DNA of 64,000 nt from Albula goreensis (taxonomy: Eukaryota > Chordata > Actinopteri > Albuliformes > Albulidae), in NCBI GenBank assembly GCA_022829145.1, contig CM040742.1, forward strand, positions 13,372,131-13,436,130. The letters are read 5' to 3'. The position numbers were made by a program, and so were the translations under genes. Below are positions 11,616 through 23,300 of the stretch, one piece after another. Under the pieces are notes generated by a model. It saw only the letters and a program-made list of their open reading frames with translations, was not told where the DNA came from and made no database searches. Within the stretch, counting starts at the first letter, position 1. Every line of letters starts with the position of its first letter.

Positions 11616-12769
11616 CTGCATGGTAACCAATGTTGTCAAAGCAATACAAACATACAAATAGTAAAAAAGAATCACCGTCTACAGGAATTAGAATTTTCAT
11701 CTGTTCCATTGAATGTGGCAAAACATTTCATATTTTGCACTGAGTTAAACCATTTCTAGACTTTCCCCAAGGAGAATGCACATTTTCCCCGCTCTGTATT
11801 TAAATCTTAGTGTTTTTCCTGAAATGTTTGCTCTTCACTCTATATTTTCCCAGTGTTATATCACACAGAGTTTCTCTCCTCTGGCCCTCCAAGTACCTTC
11901 ATGCTAGTCAAACTGAATGGCTAGGTGACGGTCATGAAGTCTGTTCTCCAACTCTTTGCCTGTCTCTCCTCTTAGTTTCTGACACAATCCCATCAGCTCA
12001 ACTTCACCGCCCACCCCCCACCTGATCCCCTTTCTTCTGCTGCGCACTGAGGGTCTTTGTAAGGTGAAACAACAGTAATCAATATCCCCGTGCATGCTAC
12101 AGTTTCACACCCAACCCAACCCCCCCCCAGCTTTTAAGTGCCTCCTCCTCGGTCAGAGTTTTGACCCTTCTGAAACGCAGCTCGAGACGTCAGCTTTTCC
12201 CATAAGCGGTTTTGCGCAGAGATGTCTAACCAGTCCCCCGTTTTCTCCTGCGCCTGAGTTCTGACTGATCCCTAGTTTTATCAGTGATGTGCAGGAACGG
12301 CGCAGGGCAAAGCTTCTCACCCACCGTGCTGTCAGACATCAGTTAAGAGCCTGGGCCTCTCCAGCATGCTAGTTTTAAGAGTGTGTTTGAAAGGTATCTA
12401 TAATGCCATGTTATGGAGGATAAGTGAGGGTGTGTGTGCATGTGTGCGTGCGTGCGTGCGCATGCATACAAGGTACAGTACAGACTTATAGAGCGATACA
12501 CAATCTGTACAGTAAATGCCAGCATAATGGCTAATACCATGCCGAATTTGGTTGTGCTGTATCATGAACGCCGGTCTGGGTGCGTGTGAAGTCAAGAGAA
12601 GAGAAGTGCATTGCAACCATGAGTGCTGAGAGAACTGCAGTACAGAGTTTAGGTGCTCTGTATATTGTGCAACTGTAAACATTAGCGTTCCAGAGCTATT
12701 ATGGTAGAGTGCTGATGAGGGCGGCATTGTTTGAAACGTGTGAGGGATGTTCTGTAGAGGGCGCCGTAC

Positions 12770-12927
12770 CTGACCACAGGCTCTGGGATGGCCTCCACAT
12801 TGGCCGGGACCTGCACCCCTTTCTCCCACTCCTGTCTCCAGGGGTCCGACAGCACGTAGAACTCCTCTGGGCTCAACTGGGCCGAGTCTGGAAGCTTCAT
12901 GGCGGTGATGAAGTCAGTGCGGAACAC
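12770..12927 (-). CDS. jade2: jade2 coding exon 3 (EPL1-like motif)
   Basis: 158-nt exon encoding residues 51-102, [20 protein letters not shown] and [20 protein letters not shown], then [12 protein letters not shown] plus AG. The acceptor is TTTGTCCTGGCAG and the donor CAG|GTACGG. This is the most conserved JADE block in the window: a JADE signature around FRTD.ITAMK and [14 protein letters not shown]. It sits next to a 31-bp CCAAT-containing tandem repeat in the upstream intron (12960-13035). Confidence 0.95.
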
Positions 12928-15900
12928 CTGCCAGGACAAAGGGCAACAGGACTCAGTGTCCAATCAGGTAGGACTGAATGGCCATTCTATCCAATCAGGT
13001 AGCACTGGATGGCTAGTCTATCCAATCAGTAGAGTGGACAGCAGGGGAAGAGGGTGGTGAGGCTGGAGTTTCCCCAAGCAAAGCAAAGAGCATGTAAAAA
13101 GCATTAACAGCGTCTCATGACCCCTGGCAGCTCTTAACCGGGAATCTCTAATCGTAATCACATCATAAACATAATCAGATAACAGGAAGCCACAATGAAA
13201 GAAAGTATCAAAAGGCTTGAATGCATCAAAAGCAGTTTCATTCAGTGTCGTGCTGTTGAGGAACAGATGTTGTCACCCCTAAAGCCCTGAGCTTAGAACC
13301 TGCCCCAAATCCAGTGAAACCGACGGGGTTGGGGGGGTGTGTGGGGGAGATTTGGTTGGGGTGTTCAGTCTACAGCCCCTGATATTATCAGCCTCCTAAT
13401 AACAAGAGATGCAAGCCCTCGCCAACCTTACTCAAGGACATCAGCAGCAAAACACATTATCCTGGGAGACGGTGAGTTCAGCCTTCTGACACTGGATTCA
13501 TTACGCACTTTATCATTTCTTTATAAGCCCCCTTATCCCGCCTTTATTAGCTGCCTCTCTCTTCACTCGTTGCCGAGGCGATGCGAGTGCCACTACTCCA
13601 CACATTGATATAATCAAATATTCCTATTGGGGGGGTTGTCTTATGTGACTGATTGCCTTTTACTTCCAAAACCTAAGGATTAAAAAAAAAAAGACCCACA
13701 ACACCTATCAGCCCCTGCCACACACCCCAACTACCCACTACCACCCCCCTCCTTTGGTTTTTATGTAGAGGACGAGTGGGTGGGTGACCGAAGATGTGAC
13801 GGATGGCAGACAGGGAGGGAGAGCAGAGAGAGACGGGGAGTGGGAGAGAGAGGGACGCAGAGATTGATACAGACAGAAAGAGTAATTCATGGAGCGTGGC
13901 AAGCAATAAAAAAGGATGGACAGAATGTGTGTGTGTGTGTGTGTGAGTGATTGCTGTGTGAGAGAAAGAGGGGGAGGCAGTGCGCATGTGTGCCTGTGTG
14001 TGTGTGTGAGTCAGCGTGAGTATGTATGTTAGTGCATGTGTGTATTGAGTGAGTGAGTCAGTCAGTGAGTGAGAGTGACTTTGTGTGTGTGTGTGGCGCG
14101 AGATCAGACAGGGTCCAGATTAACACTCCAGTGACGGGCAAACTCCCGCTACCGAGCCATCGCGCCCGTGATTCATTTTTACTGCCACATGTTTATACAA
14201 CTGAACCTCAGCTAATTAATGTCAGGGAAATAGAATTACAAGGTGCCTGGTTTTTAGTGTCTGCTCTCTCTCTCGCTCTCTCTCAAACAGATATCAAAGA
14301 GTTTGGTCATCTGTGCTGCCCAGGCCATGCATCGCCCTGGTGACTATCGGCTCGGTAGCAATGACAGCGGAACGGAGTGTCCCTGGCTACAGCCAGTGCT
14401 ATCCTGTAGAGATGCCATCTCCAAACGACAGCTCTGTGCATTGTCCAGCATGAAGTCCATGACTGAACTGTTCTACCTACCACCTCTCTAGGCATTATGG
14501 GAAATACAGAAATCAGCTGAGCAAGGGGCCATATGATTTCACATAACATTGTAATTTTAAGTGCAATGACACTCCAAGAACTGACCTATACGAGAGCCAA
14601 AACTGTGGCTAGCCACTGCTATGCTGGTTAATCACTTCAATGGCGCCCGAAACCCACAGAACTGACAGGTCAATGAGACGCAGAGAAGAGGGGCAGCCAA
14701 GAGATGAAGAGGATGAGTCAACATCTTTTTTATTTATTTTTTAAAATAATTCCACAGCACATAAGACAGGTCAGTTGTTGGAGACACATTGCGCAGTGAT
14801 GACAAAGCCTGGGCAACAGGTCTTTGTGTATGCAAATGATTGTGTGTACATGTGTCTCTAGAATTTCTGTCTAGTGCGAGATCAGTTTTTGGGTAGACAC
14901 TACCATCAGTCTTTCAGGATTTTTTATTTATTTTTTTTTTTGAGTACAACAAGGACACTAGTGCAGCTGGAAGAGTACACCCAAGATTTAGAGTGAGCCC
15001 CACACATAAGGGGTGCAGGGCCACAGAACCACAACCCTTTCATTAAATCTGTACACCAGCTTTAGCATGAACCTCTGGGAACTGTGTGGTCCTGAGAGAG
15101 ATACCCTTCAGGCTAAAATGTTGATTAAACGTTGAGTTTATTTCTCACTGCATGCATAGGTCAACTTTTTTTTTTTTTTTTTTTTCCTGGGACCACTGAT
15201 TGCAGAGTGCAGCCTCTATTCCCCTTGCCCTGTACCTGCATGCACTGTTTGGAAGTTTGTATATATATTTTTTTTTGGTTAAAACCATGTGCTGGCTGAA
15301 CATGGTCACATCCAAAGACTGGATGCTGGTTGCGGGTGGGCTTCCTTTTTATAAGGCTGCCTTAAGCGGTACAGTCCTTTGGGGCGGTAGCCTGTAGCAG
15401 CTTAGCGGCCAAAATTTGGGGACTGGAAAAAACAGCAGCTGGCTGACTTTGCAGCTTTTCGGAAAGCGTGATATTCCTCTCGCTCCTGGACTGACAGAGG
15501 ACGTTGCAGCGATGAGAGAGGGCTCGCATCGAGTGCCACAGGGCATTCCTATTTAGCAGGGGTGTTGGGGGACTGGGGAAAACGTTTTAAAAAGTTTGGA
15601 ATGCCAGGTCTGCATGAGCCCTAAGTCCTACAGCAGCATCCGTCAGCATGGAGACAGATGTCAGCCTGCAGAAAAGGGGTCTAATTTTAGCTGCCCGCGT
15701 GGTTTTAATGACGGGGTTTTCGAAAAAGGTTTTTTGGAGGAGTTTCGAGGAAAGCTACGTGAGCTCTGGCGCTTGAGTTTGCCCGCAGTACCACATGAAT
15801 CGCGGCCAGGGCCGGAAAACGAACACCCTCCTCCGCCCGGATCCCCCACTAGCAGCTGCAGCTACTGCAGGATGGAAACCCCTCGAACCTGCAGCGTGAC

Positions 15901-17347
15901 AGCACACTCCCCCTCCTCTCATTGGAACCACCGTTTGCGTTATTCACACTTCTCATCCCAACACACCTCATCCCTGCCCATCTCCTTTGAACTAAAACCT
16001 GCATCCCACCAACCGCTGAACAAATTAAACACTTTCCACTCATGAGGTGGCGACCAGCAGAGACTGAAATTAACACCGGGCTGAATGATGGTAGATGTTC
16101 CCTAAGGCTGGTAATTAATTTTTTTGTCAAATTGTACTTCAATACAATGAGCGGTGGGGTAATGTTTCATTCATATTCACTTTGGGCTGGTCGATGGAAA
16201 AGTGGCTTTTGGACCCTGGTCCGCAAACAGCATTGACCAAGCTTCGGGCAGCAGGCAGAGTGCTGGGGGAAGTCCCTGACACCAGATAGGATGAGCTGGC
16301 CAGCTTGGAAAAAGGCATGACTTTCTAAGCACTGCGCCCTCTTCTCCCACCTCTGCAATTACTTCCCCCTGAATTAGCATCCACTCAAATGTCATGGTGA
16401 ATAGGCAGAGGAGAGAGAGAGAGAGATAGTGAGTCAGAGAAATCCTTTTTAAACTGGCAGTATATTTCCCCTCTTCCTCTCAAGGATTTGGGATTGTAGT
16501 TGGACATTAGGCCAGATGTTGGCACAAGGAAAAGCATGGATCAGATGATTGGCCCCGACATAGACGGAAGGACATGGACACAGGAGCTGGGACTTGGGAC
16601 TGGGATTTGCCTCTCGCAGGCCAAGACATTCATGTGACGTCCTGCCTCAGCACCAGAACAGTACGAGCATGAGGAAGGTGACACTAGCACATCCCAAGGT
16701 CATCAATTACCGCTTTGTTTGTCAATATCCAAGTCTGGCAAGAGGTAAACAACACCTGAGTTCACTTACCTAGGTTAATGCCTATGGTTACCATTAGCTG
16801 ACCTGTGCAAACCAGACCACTAGTATTACAATAGTGTTCAAATATTTGTATTCGCATGTTGACATGCGAATTAACTTGCTAACATACTTGAATTAATTGC
16901 ACTGACAGCCTTTATAGGATGAGTGGAAGACAGTCATTTGCTAGACCAAGGGGCTAGTGATGGAGCAGGTGGTTTGTTTAACAGAAGGGGGGCTGGAGTA
17001 CCTATTGACTGCATTGGTACCGTAAAAGATGCACCTCTCTCTTTCCCCTTCCGCCTTCAACAGAGACAACCCTGGTATTGATGTACCCTGATCTGGTTAT
17101 GTTCATATTTGTGGTTCTATGGCAACAGTCATAGCCCTGCATGGCAACAGTTCTGTTAATGTCCATAGCAATCCACTTCCCAGTCTGTTGAGACAGCGTA
17201 CTGCTACCATGACATCAGCGATAGTATCCGGGTTTGGAGGATCCTGCTTGAGCAGGGAAAGACGTGTGGCACAGAGAGATCAGTAATTCCACACAAAGTG
17301 CTCCCTGAACTGAGGAGTAGCCCGTGGGAAGACAGACATAAAACTGC

Positions 17348-17383
<36 letters not shown>

Positions 17384-20300
17384 CCATTCAATTCTCTCCA
17401 GATACAGGATAAACCAAAATGATCCTCCTTTCCCCATGCTTCTACACTCCATTCAAACATCTTTGTCTCCATCATCTTTTTTTCCTCCAACTCTTTTGAA
17501 ATTCCCTTTTCCAAATCATTCAGCATCTCAGATGAAAGTAATTTCCACTCACTTTATACTGCTTTTGAATGCACCGATTCTACCTTTGAATGGAGCGAGG
17601 CCATTTCATGTCTTCCTTGAATAGTTTTGATAAAACGGCACAGGAGCAGGTTTTAAAAAGCCTATACATATTTCGAACTGTGATATATCCGTAATCTTTT
17701 ATTCAAAGGTCATAACGCCCATAACTAATAAACCTCCCCAATAACATATCAACCAATGTCAGTTCAAATAGGCCACATTCAATCTCAGAGCAGACGCATA
17801 AGATTATTTGAGATTTTAGAAACTGAAGGGGGAGAGGAAGTGTCAGGATTAAGTGTTAGACAAAGAAAACAAACGAGCAGTTGACAGTGAAGAAAACACA
17901 GCTCTCATTTGTACATTTTAAGAAATAATACATTAAGTTTAAACATGTGTTACTGATAAACTGAGATAACATGCCAGTCAAACATCAAGGTTTGTAGATA
18001 AATATAAAGAAATATCCCTCACCAATCGCACACGCAAATGATGCTTTTTACTTTATTTGAGATTTTAGAGATCAGGAAATCCTGCACAATTGTTACCACC
18101 ATCAGGAAATTCATAATCTCTGTTTTATGATTCACTGAAGAAAAAGGGAGGCCACTACATTGTTCCTGAAGAAAACAGAAGCTGTATATGATTAATTGTT
18201 CTTCACCGACATGCTAACTGCCAGGAAAAAGTCAACTGTAACTAATCTCACTTCACTGGGAGCCAAACGCACAGGTGGTTGTGTGGGAATTGACATTCAA
18301 CTACATGATGAATTTGATGAAGAACAAGCCAATGATACATGAACAACTGATAAGACCATAATTTGTTGATAGTATTCAAGGAAATTAGCTCTCTCTTCCA
18401 CATTGTAAAGACAGCATGGTGTAAAAACAATTGCTATTGAATTTTCATTCAACTCCTTCTGATGTTCTTGATAGTTGTAAAAAAACTCAAAAGACATTAA
18501 GTGGCAGTTGAAGTACAGTTCTTGCTTATCCACAAGAAGCATGGTAAACACTTTCCAGCAACATTTAGCTATACACTGCCCAGGTAGGGAGAAAAACATA
18601 GCAGCGCTCTGTTTATATTCTAAAGACATCAGACCTTGGGTCAATATAAGAGGACTGGACTCATGGCAAGCTGGAAAGAGAAAGATGGGGAATCTTCTGT
18701 GCAAGAGTCATCACATCTTCAGACTTTGGGGCACAAATTCATGAACAAATGCGTAGTAGATGCGCTGATCCATGTTCAGTCTCGTCTGTCAGAGCATAAG
18801 GGATGAGGTTTGGAAATCTGACAGGGTTAATCTGGTCTTGGACCAGCACTGGACCTACTCTGAAATTTGCAAATACACACCTGGTTCTACTACCAAGCCA
18901 ACATAGAAGTTGTAAGGGTTCCACTCCAGCAAAGTATCCAAGTAGAAGATTATCATGAGATTACAGAAAATTTCTCATTGGTTAAGATATTGTCCTGGAC
19001 TATGCCTAAGTATAGAAGCATGGCAATGCTGCAAACTGACTGGCTCTAGCTCTTCTGGGGGTCCTCCTGTTTGTCTCATCTTTTATAAACTTTACACACT
19101 GCAATGCATCTTTTTCCACATATTAATGCCACCTCAAGTGTCAATTTCCGACAGTACACACCTGTCAAAATCCTGGTGTCAATAGTATTACACGACTCTA
19201 CTACTCTGAGTAGTACTGTAGTATTGGTAGATCACACAATCCAGAAGCCAACTAAGGACTCATACATGGCTGCTCATTAAGGAGAGCTACATTAACAACT
19301 CTAGGGAAAGATAAAGTGGAGACCCACGCAAGGACAGAAGGATTTTCGAATGAGATGTAGCATTGGCTGCACTGTGGACTTGTGCTACCTAACCCAGTCT
19401 TGCCCTTTGGGCATTGTGATTCAGATACCAACACAATCCAAGACCCTCACCACCTGGCACAGCATGCGAGCCAAGCATAGATGCTGACAGGATTTTGCAC
19501 ACTGCCTTCCTCCGCTCCCGCAGTCGTCTGAAACGAGTCCCATTCAGCCTCACGCATCCATATGTGGTGCCTGGCAACTCTTTGAAAGCAGCCAGTCCAT
19601 CTCCTCCCAGCCCATGCTCCTGCAGCTGTTTGCATCTGGTTGCCATGGATCTACGCAGATGTTCATGCCCAGATTAATGGGCTCCAACAGCTGTTTGACG
19701 TCCCCTTTGGTGGGTGTGGACAGATGCTGGCTTCTAGATCCATTGATTTATTTTCATTTAGATTTCATTTTTTTCCATTTCTTTTTTTTTTTTTTTTATA
19801 GTTGGTGGCATCTAACTGCAAAACGGCAGCACGGACCATCATTCCATTTGAGTCCTCACCAGGAAAAACAAGAAGTAAGCAATCCTTCGCAGTGGTGGTG
19901 GTGGGGGGTTGGGGGTGGTCAAACATGTCAATCACATAAAACTGCCAAAGCGACAGGACCACACGAGTGGTAAATGAATCTTCATTTGGAGTCTGAGTAT
20001 TCCAAAACAGCCAAGCTCCTGTTAAAGGACAATTCTTCAATCCCATCTCAGCCAGTTTGGCTTCCACTTTGCTCATAGAAAACAATTCATTTCAGTGCAC
20101 AGTCATACATCAGGCCTGGCAGCTGCCACCCAAGCAGGTCCCCCAAGGTTCTGCACTCTGTCCCCAGCTCTTCATTATTTATACTCTCTCTCAGATCGGC
20201 TGATCCTGCACAGCTCTTGACTACATTTGCATTGCTATGCAGATGACAGTCACATTTGCATTGATTGTCCATACATAAATTGTCCCTGTACTGAAGAACT

Positions 20301-23300
20301 CACTTCCAGCCAAACTCATATCACTATTTTACTTGAATACAATTTTGCTATATGTATCTTACATGGGATTATAACACTGACCATATCTACTTATTTCCCT
20401 GGATACACTGTGTAGTGTCTATTGGTTTATAAAATGCACTCGATCTATTCAAAATCAGAATACATACAATTAACAGCATTGAATTCATAATGAATCAAAA
20501 TAAGCATGCAATAACCTGAGAATTAGTTCACTTGATTATTCATGCAAAGAAACTAACCATCATTATCTTTGAGTCAACCACTAGATATTCATAGTGGGTT
20601 ACAGCTGATGTGAAGTATCTAAAAGAAGAATTTAGTTTTATTCTAGTTCATTCTACTATTCTACTCAGTGCAAATTCTTTAAAATGAGGGGATTTTCTCA
20701 ATGAATTCATTTGGCGTTAAACGGAATGTTTTGTCTTACCTTTGATGAATGCCACATTAGAATATCACAATCCATATTAAAAACAAATATGAGTTACTGT
20801 TTTGCTGGTGTTCTGCATATCCATTTAATATAAAGAGTATACTTCATGAAATGGCAAAGCAAGCTAATGCTTTGGGGACCAAAAATGCAGTTAAACAAAC
20901 ATCCTTTCACCAGCATGTGTTGATACATTTCAATAATCTGAGCCTTGCGACAGCATCTGCGCCCTTCCCAAGCGTTAGCTGTGTGTTGACAACTGTCAGA
21001 GAATCCCCTGAGACACTACAAAGGCACAGCACACTGAAGGCTGCCACCCTCAAGTTGTGCATTCATTCATCTGTTTCAGACACTACCGGTATCTGAAGGT
21101 GCCCCTTTCTCTCGGATCTAATAAGGAACAGGCAAAAACATTCAATCACAACTCTCTGTGACTACTGCAGGTGTTTGGTGATGGGTGGAGTTTGCAAAAC
21201 AGAAAATGTGCACACTACTGCTGATGCTTTGTTTGGAGAATTCTTGGTTTATTGGCTGCTCAAAAGATGCCATGAGACTCGTATGGAATTGCCTGTTAGA
21301 ACAGATATGGAATAGCACTCATTCTTACAACAGGGTTCTTAATTGTTTTTACAACTTGCAGGAAGAGGTGGAATCAGGCACTCTGGGACTGTGAGCAAGA
21401 CCTGCTGTGACGAACTCACCTCTGATGGTTTCTTCTGCTCCTGCCGCACCCAGGTACTGTTGGTCCCTGTGTTCTTGGAGCACTTTGACCAGGTGGTCAC
21501 ATGGCCTACAGAAAAGGGGAAAAAAAAATAAAACAACCAAGTTCGATGACGACAACTATACCTAAATATCAGTCAGGACTTTAAAACCAGGATGAGTTCA
21601 TAGCTGCATGGACACTTGAGAAATTCTAATTCTGAACCTCTATGAAATCCTTCAACAGACACCATCCAGGACAGTCCCCTGTCTGAAATTTAGTTAGTTT
21701 CTCTTTAACAGCAAAAGCCCCACGTGGCAACAGTTCTAGTTCTGTTATGTTACTGGCGTATCATCATATCCCTGTAAAGCAACTGTTACGGTTTGGTTTA
21801 AAACGATGACAGTCCTTCAGCTGTATGGCCATAGATGCAGTTATATATGGTGACATTTCTGGTTCAGAAATGATGAACATCCTGAACTGTTTAATCATTA
21901 CACTTATGGCTCTGTGTAATAGCAATTGTTGCAGCCGGGATGTCAACAGTCTAATTTCTCTGATGATATTTCCTCATCTGTTTAATGAATGTATTTCTAA
22001 TTCCGTTAAAGATTCACTAACCCGGTTTGACACCAATAGCTGACCTTTTCACCAACAATAGTTTTGGTTCTGAACATGGCAAGACCTCCTATTCTGTTTA
22101 TATGACCATAGTTCTGGTTCTCATTAGTGAAGACAGTTCCTCCATTACGCTCTTTCCACCAACACAAACTGGGTGCTAGTTCCGGGCGGGTGCTAGTGCC
22201 AGTTCCCAAGGTTCCCAAGTTGAACGGAGTTGGTTCAACTTGGGAACCTTCTAAGAACAGGTTTGCTTTTCCACAGACTACAGAGCCACCACAGAGCCAC
22301 GTCATTACGTTATTGTATATGTTTGTACACGTCTCCGCTTTCCCGGAAACACGACCAAACAAAAATAGGACAGGAAATTACTATTCAAGTTCCTGAATAT
22401 TTACTCATTAGATTTCAATTTTCAGCAATGACTTTAATTGGCAGTTGGTTCCAGTTAGCCATTGATATGCTATCAATATTCTGCTCAGTGTGGGGACAGT
22501 AGTTTTTGCTAGCTAAGTTAGCTTTGGCTACAGAAAACTTGTAGTATGGGATTTTTAGCTAATTAATTGCATGTTTAAAATGTAATTTCAATCATATGAA
22601 TGCAACTGTAGTTAAACCTTACAGCCTTCTACCTCATCTCAAAACTCTGGCGGATGTGTTTTCCGTCCTTACGAATTCGCAAGACCATTGTGCTGAACGG
22701 TTGGCAAATACGATATTCAAGAACAAAATTCGTTCTTGCGTTCTTGGCATTGAGAAACCCAGCTTTTTTTTTTTTTTTCTTTAAAATGGCAGTCACAACG
22801 TTTTAGATGGTCTTGTTGGTCATGATAATCCCACCTCCAGCCCCTGAAGTAAGTGGTTCTTGGTTCTAGACCAGTAAAGAGTCGGTAGTCTTTGCTAGCT
22901 AGGAAAACTCTTGAACCAGTTTTCCTAGCCGAGAGCCAGTTCTTTAGCTGTTGAAATGCAAAGAACTGGTTTGAGATTAGGCACTGGCTCCGAACCAGTC
23001 CACAAATTGCCTTGGTGGAAAAGGGGTACATAAGATGTATTGATCTTTTCTTTTTTCACATCCTGGGTTACTCCACCACAGAGTAAACAGGGTTGGTGTG
23101 ACTTGGAGACGACTCCAAAGCAACAGCGAGGAAATGGTTCCCCTGTCACTTTCGATCATCACTCACTCCAGAGGTGAAGAACTGGAGTGACATTAACAGC
23201 AGGCTGGGATATCCAACCACATTCCCTGGCCACTGTTGACTGGTACGAGTGAATTTTAATCACTCACAGATTCAGGCTTCAGTCAGCTGGGCTACTTCTG

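Larger units (their letters stand above)
1..12769. other. Left jade2 intron, or intron plus further unrecognised jade2 sequence
   Basis: No sequence resembling the next JADE exons (SAM-like EPC continuation, PHD zinc fingers with C-x2-C spacing) was seen on the minus strand. The stretch contains G-rich DNA (61-155), GT and CA microsatellites, two minisatellites (3220-3485, 3960-4440), a polypurine tract (4590-4985), homopolymer T/A tracts and unassigned open segments at 7.4-8.9 kb, all described separately. 9000-10800 is AT-rich and unassigned. Confidence 0.6.
13036..19600. other. jade2 intron between coding exons 2 and 3 (left part)
   Basis: No additional coding exon recognised. It contains poly(T) at 15166-15185 and poly(A) at 17352-17381, GA/GT-rich blocks, and non-repetitive stretches such as 15350-16080 with GC-richer sequence but no supported frame. 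Confidence 0.5.

Noticed and set aside
11103..11721. Overlapping minus-strand open frames of 126 and 172 codons
   Set aside because: His-Thr repeats from (CA)n and Ser-Leu runs from (TC)n; no domain.
15648..15790. Plus-strand frame starting [20 protein letters not shown]
   Set aside because: About 40 codons, ends at a stop without splice signals or family match.
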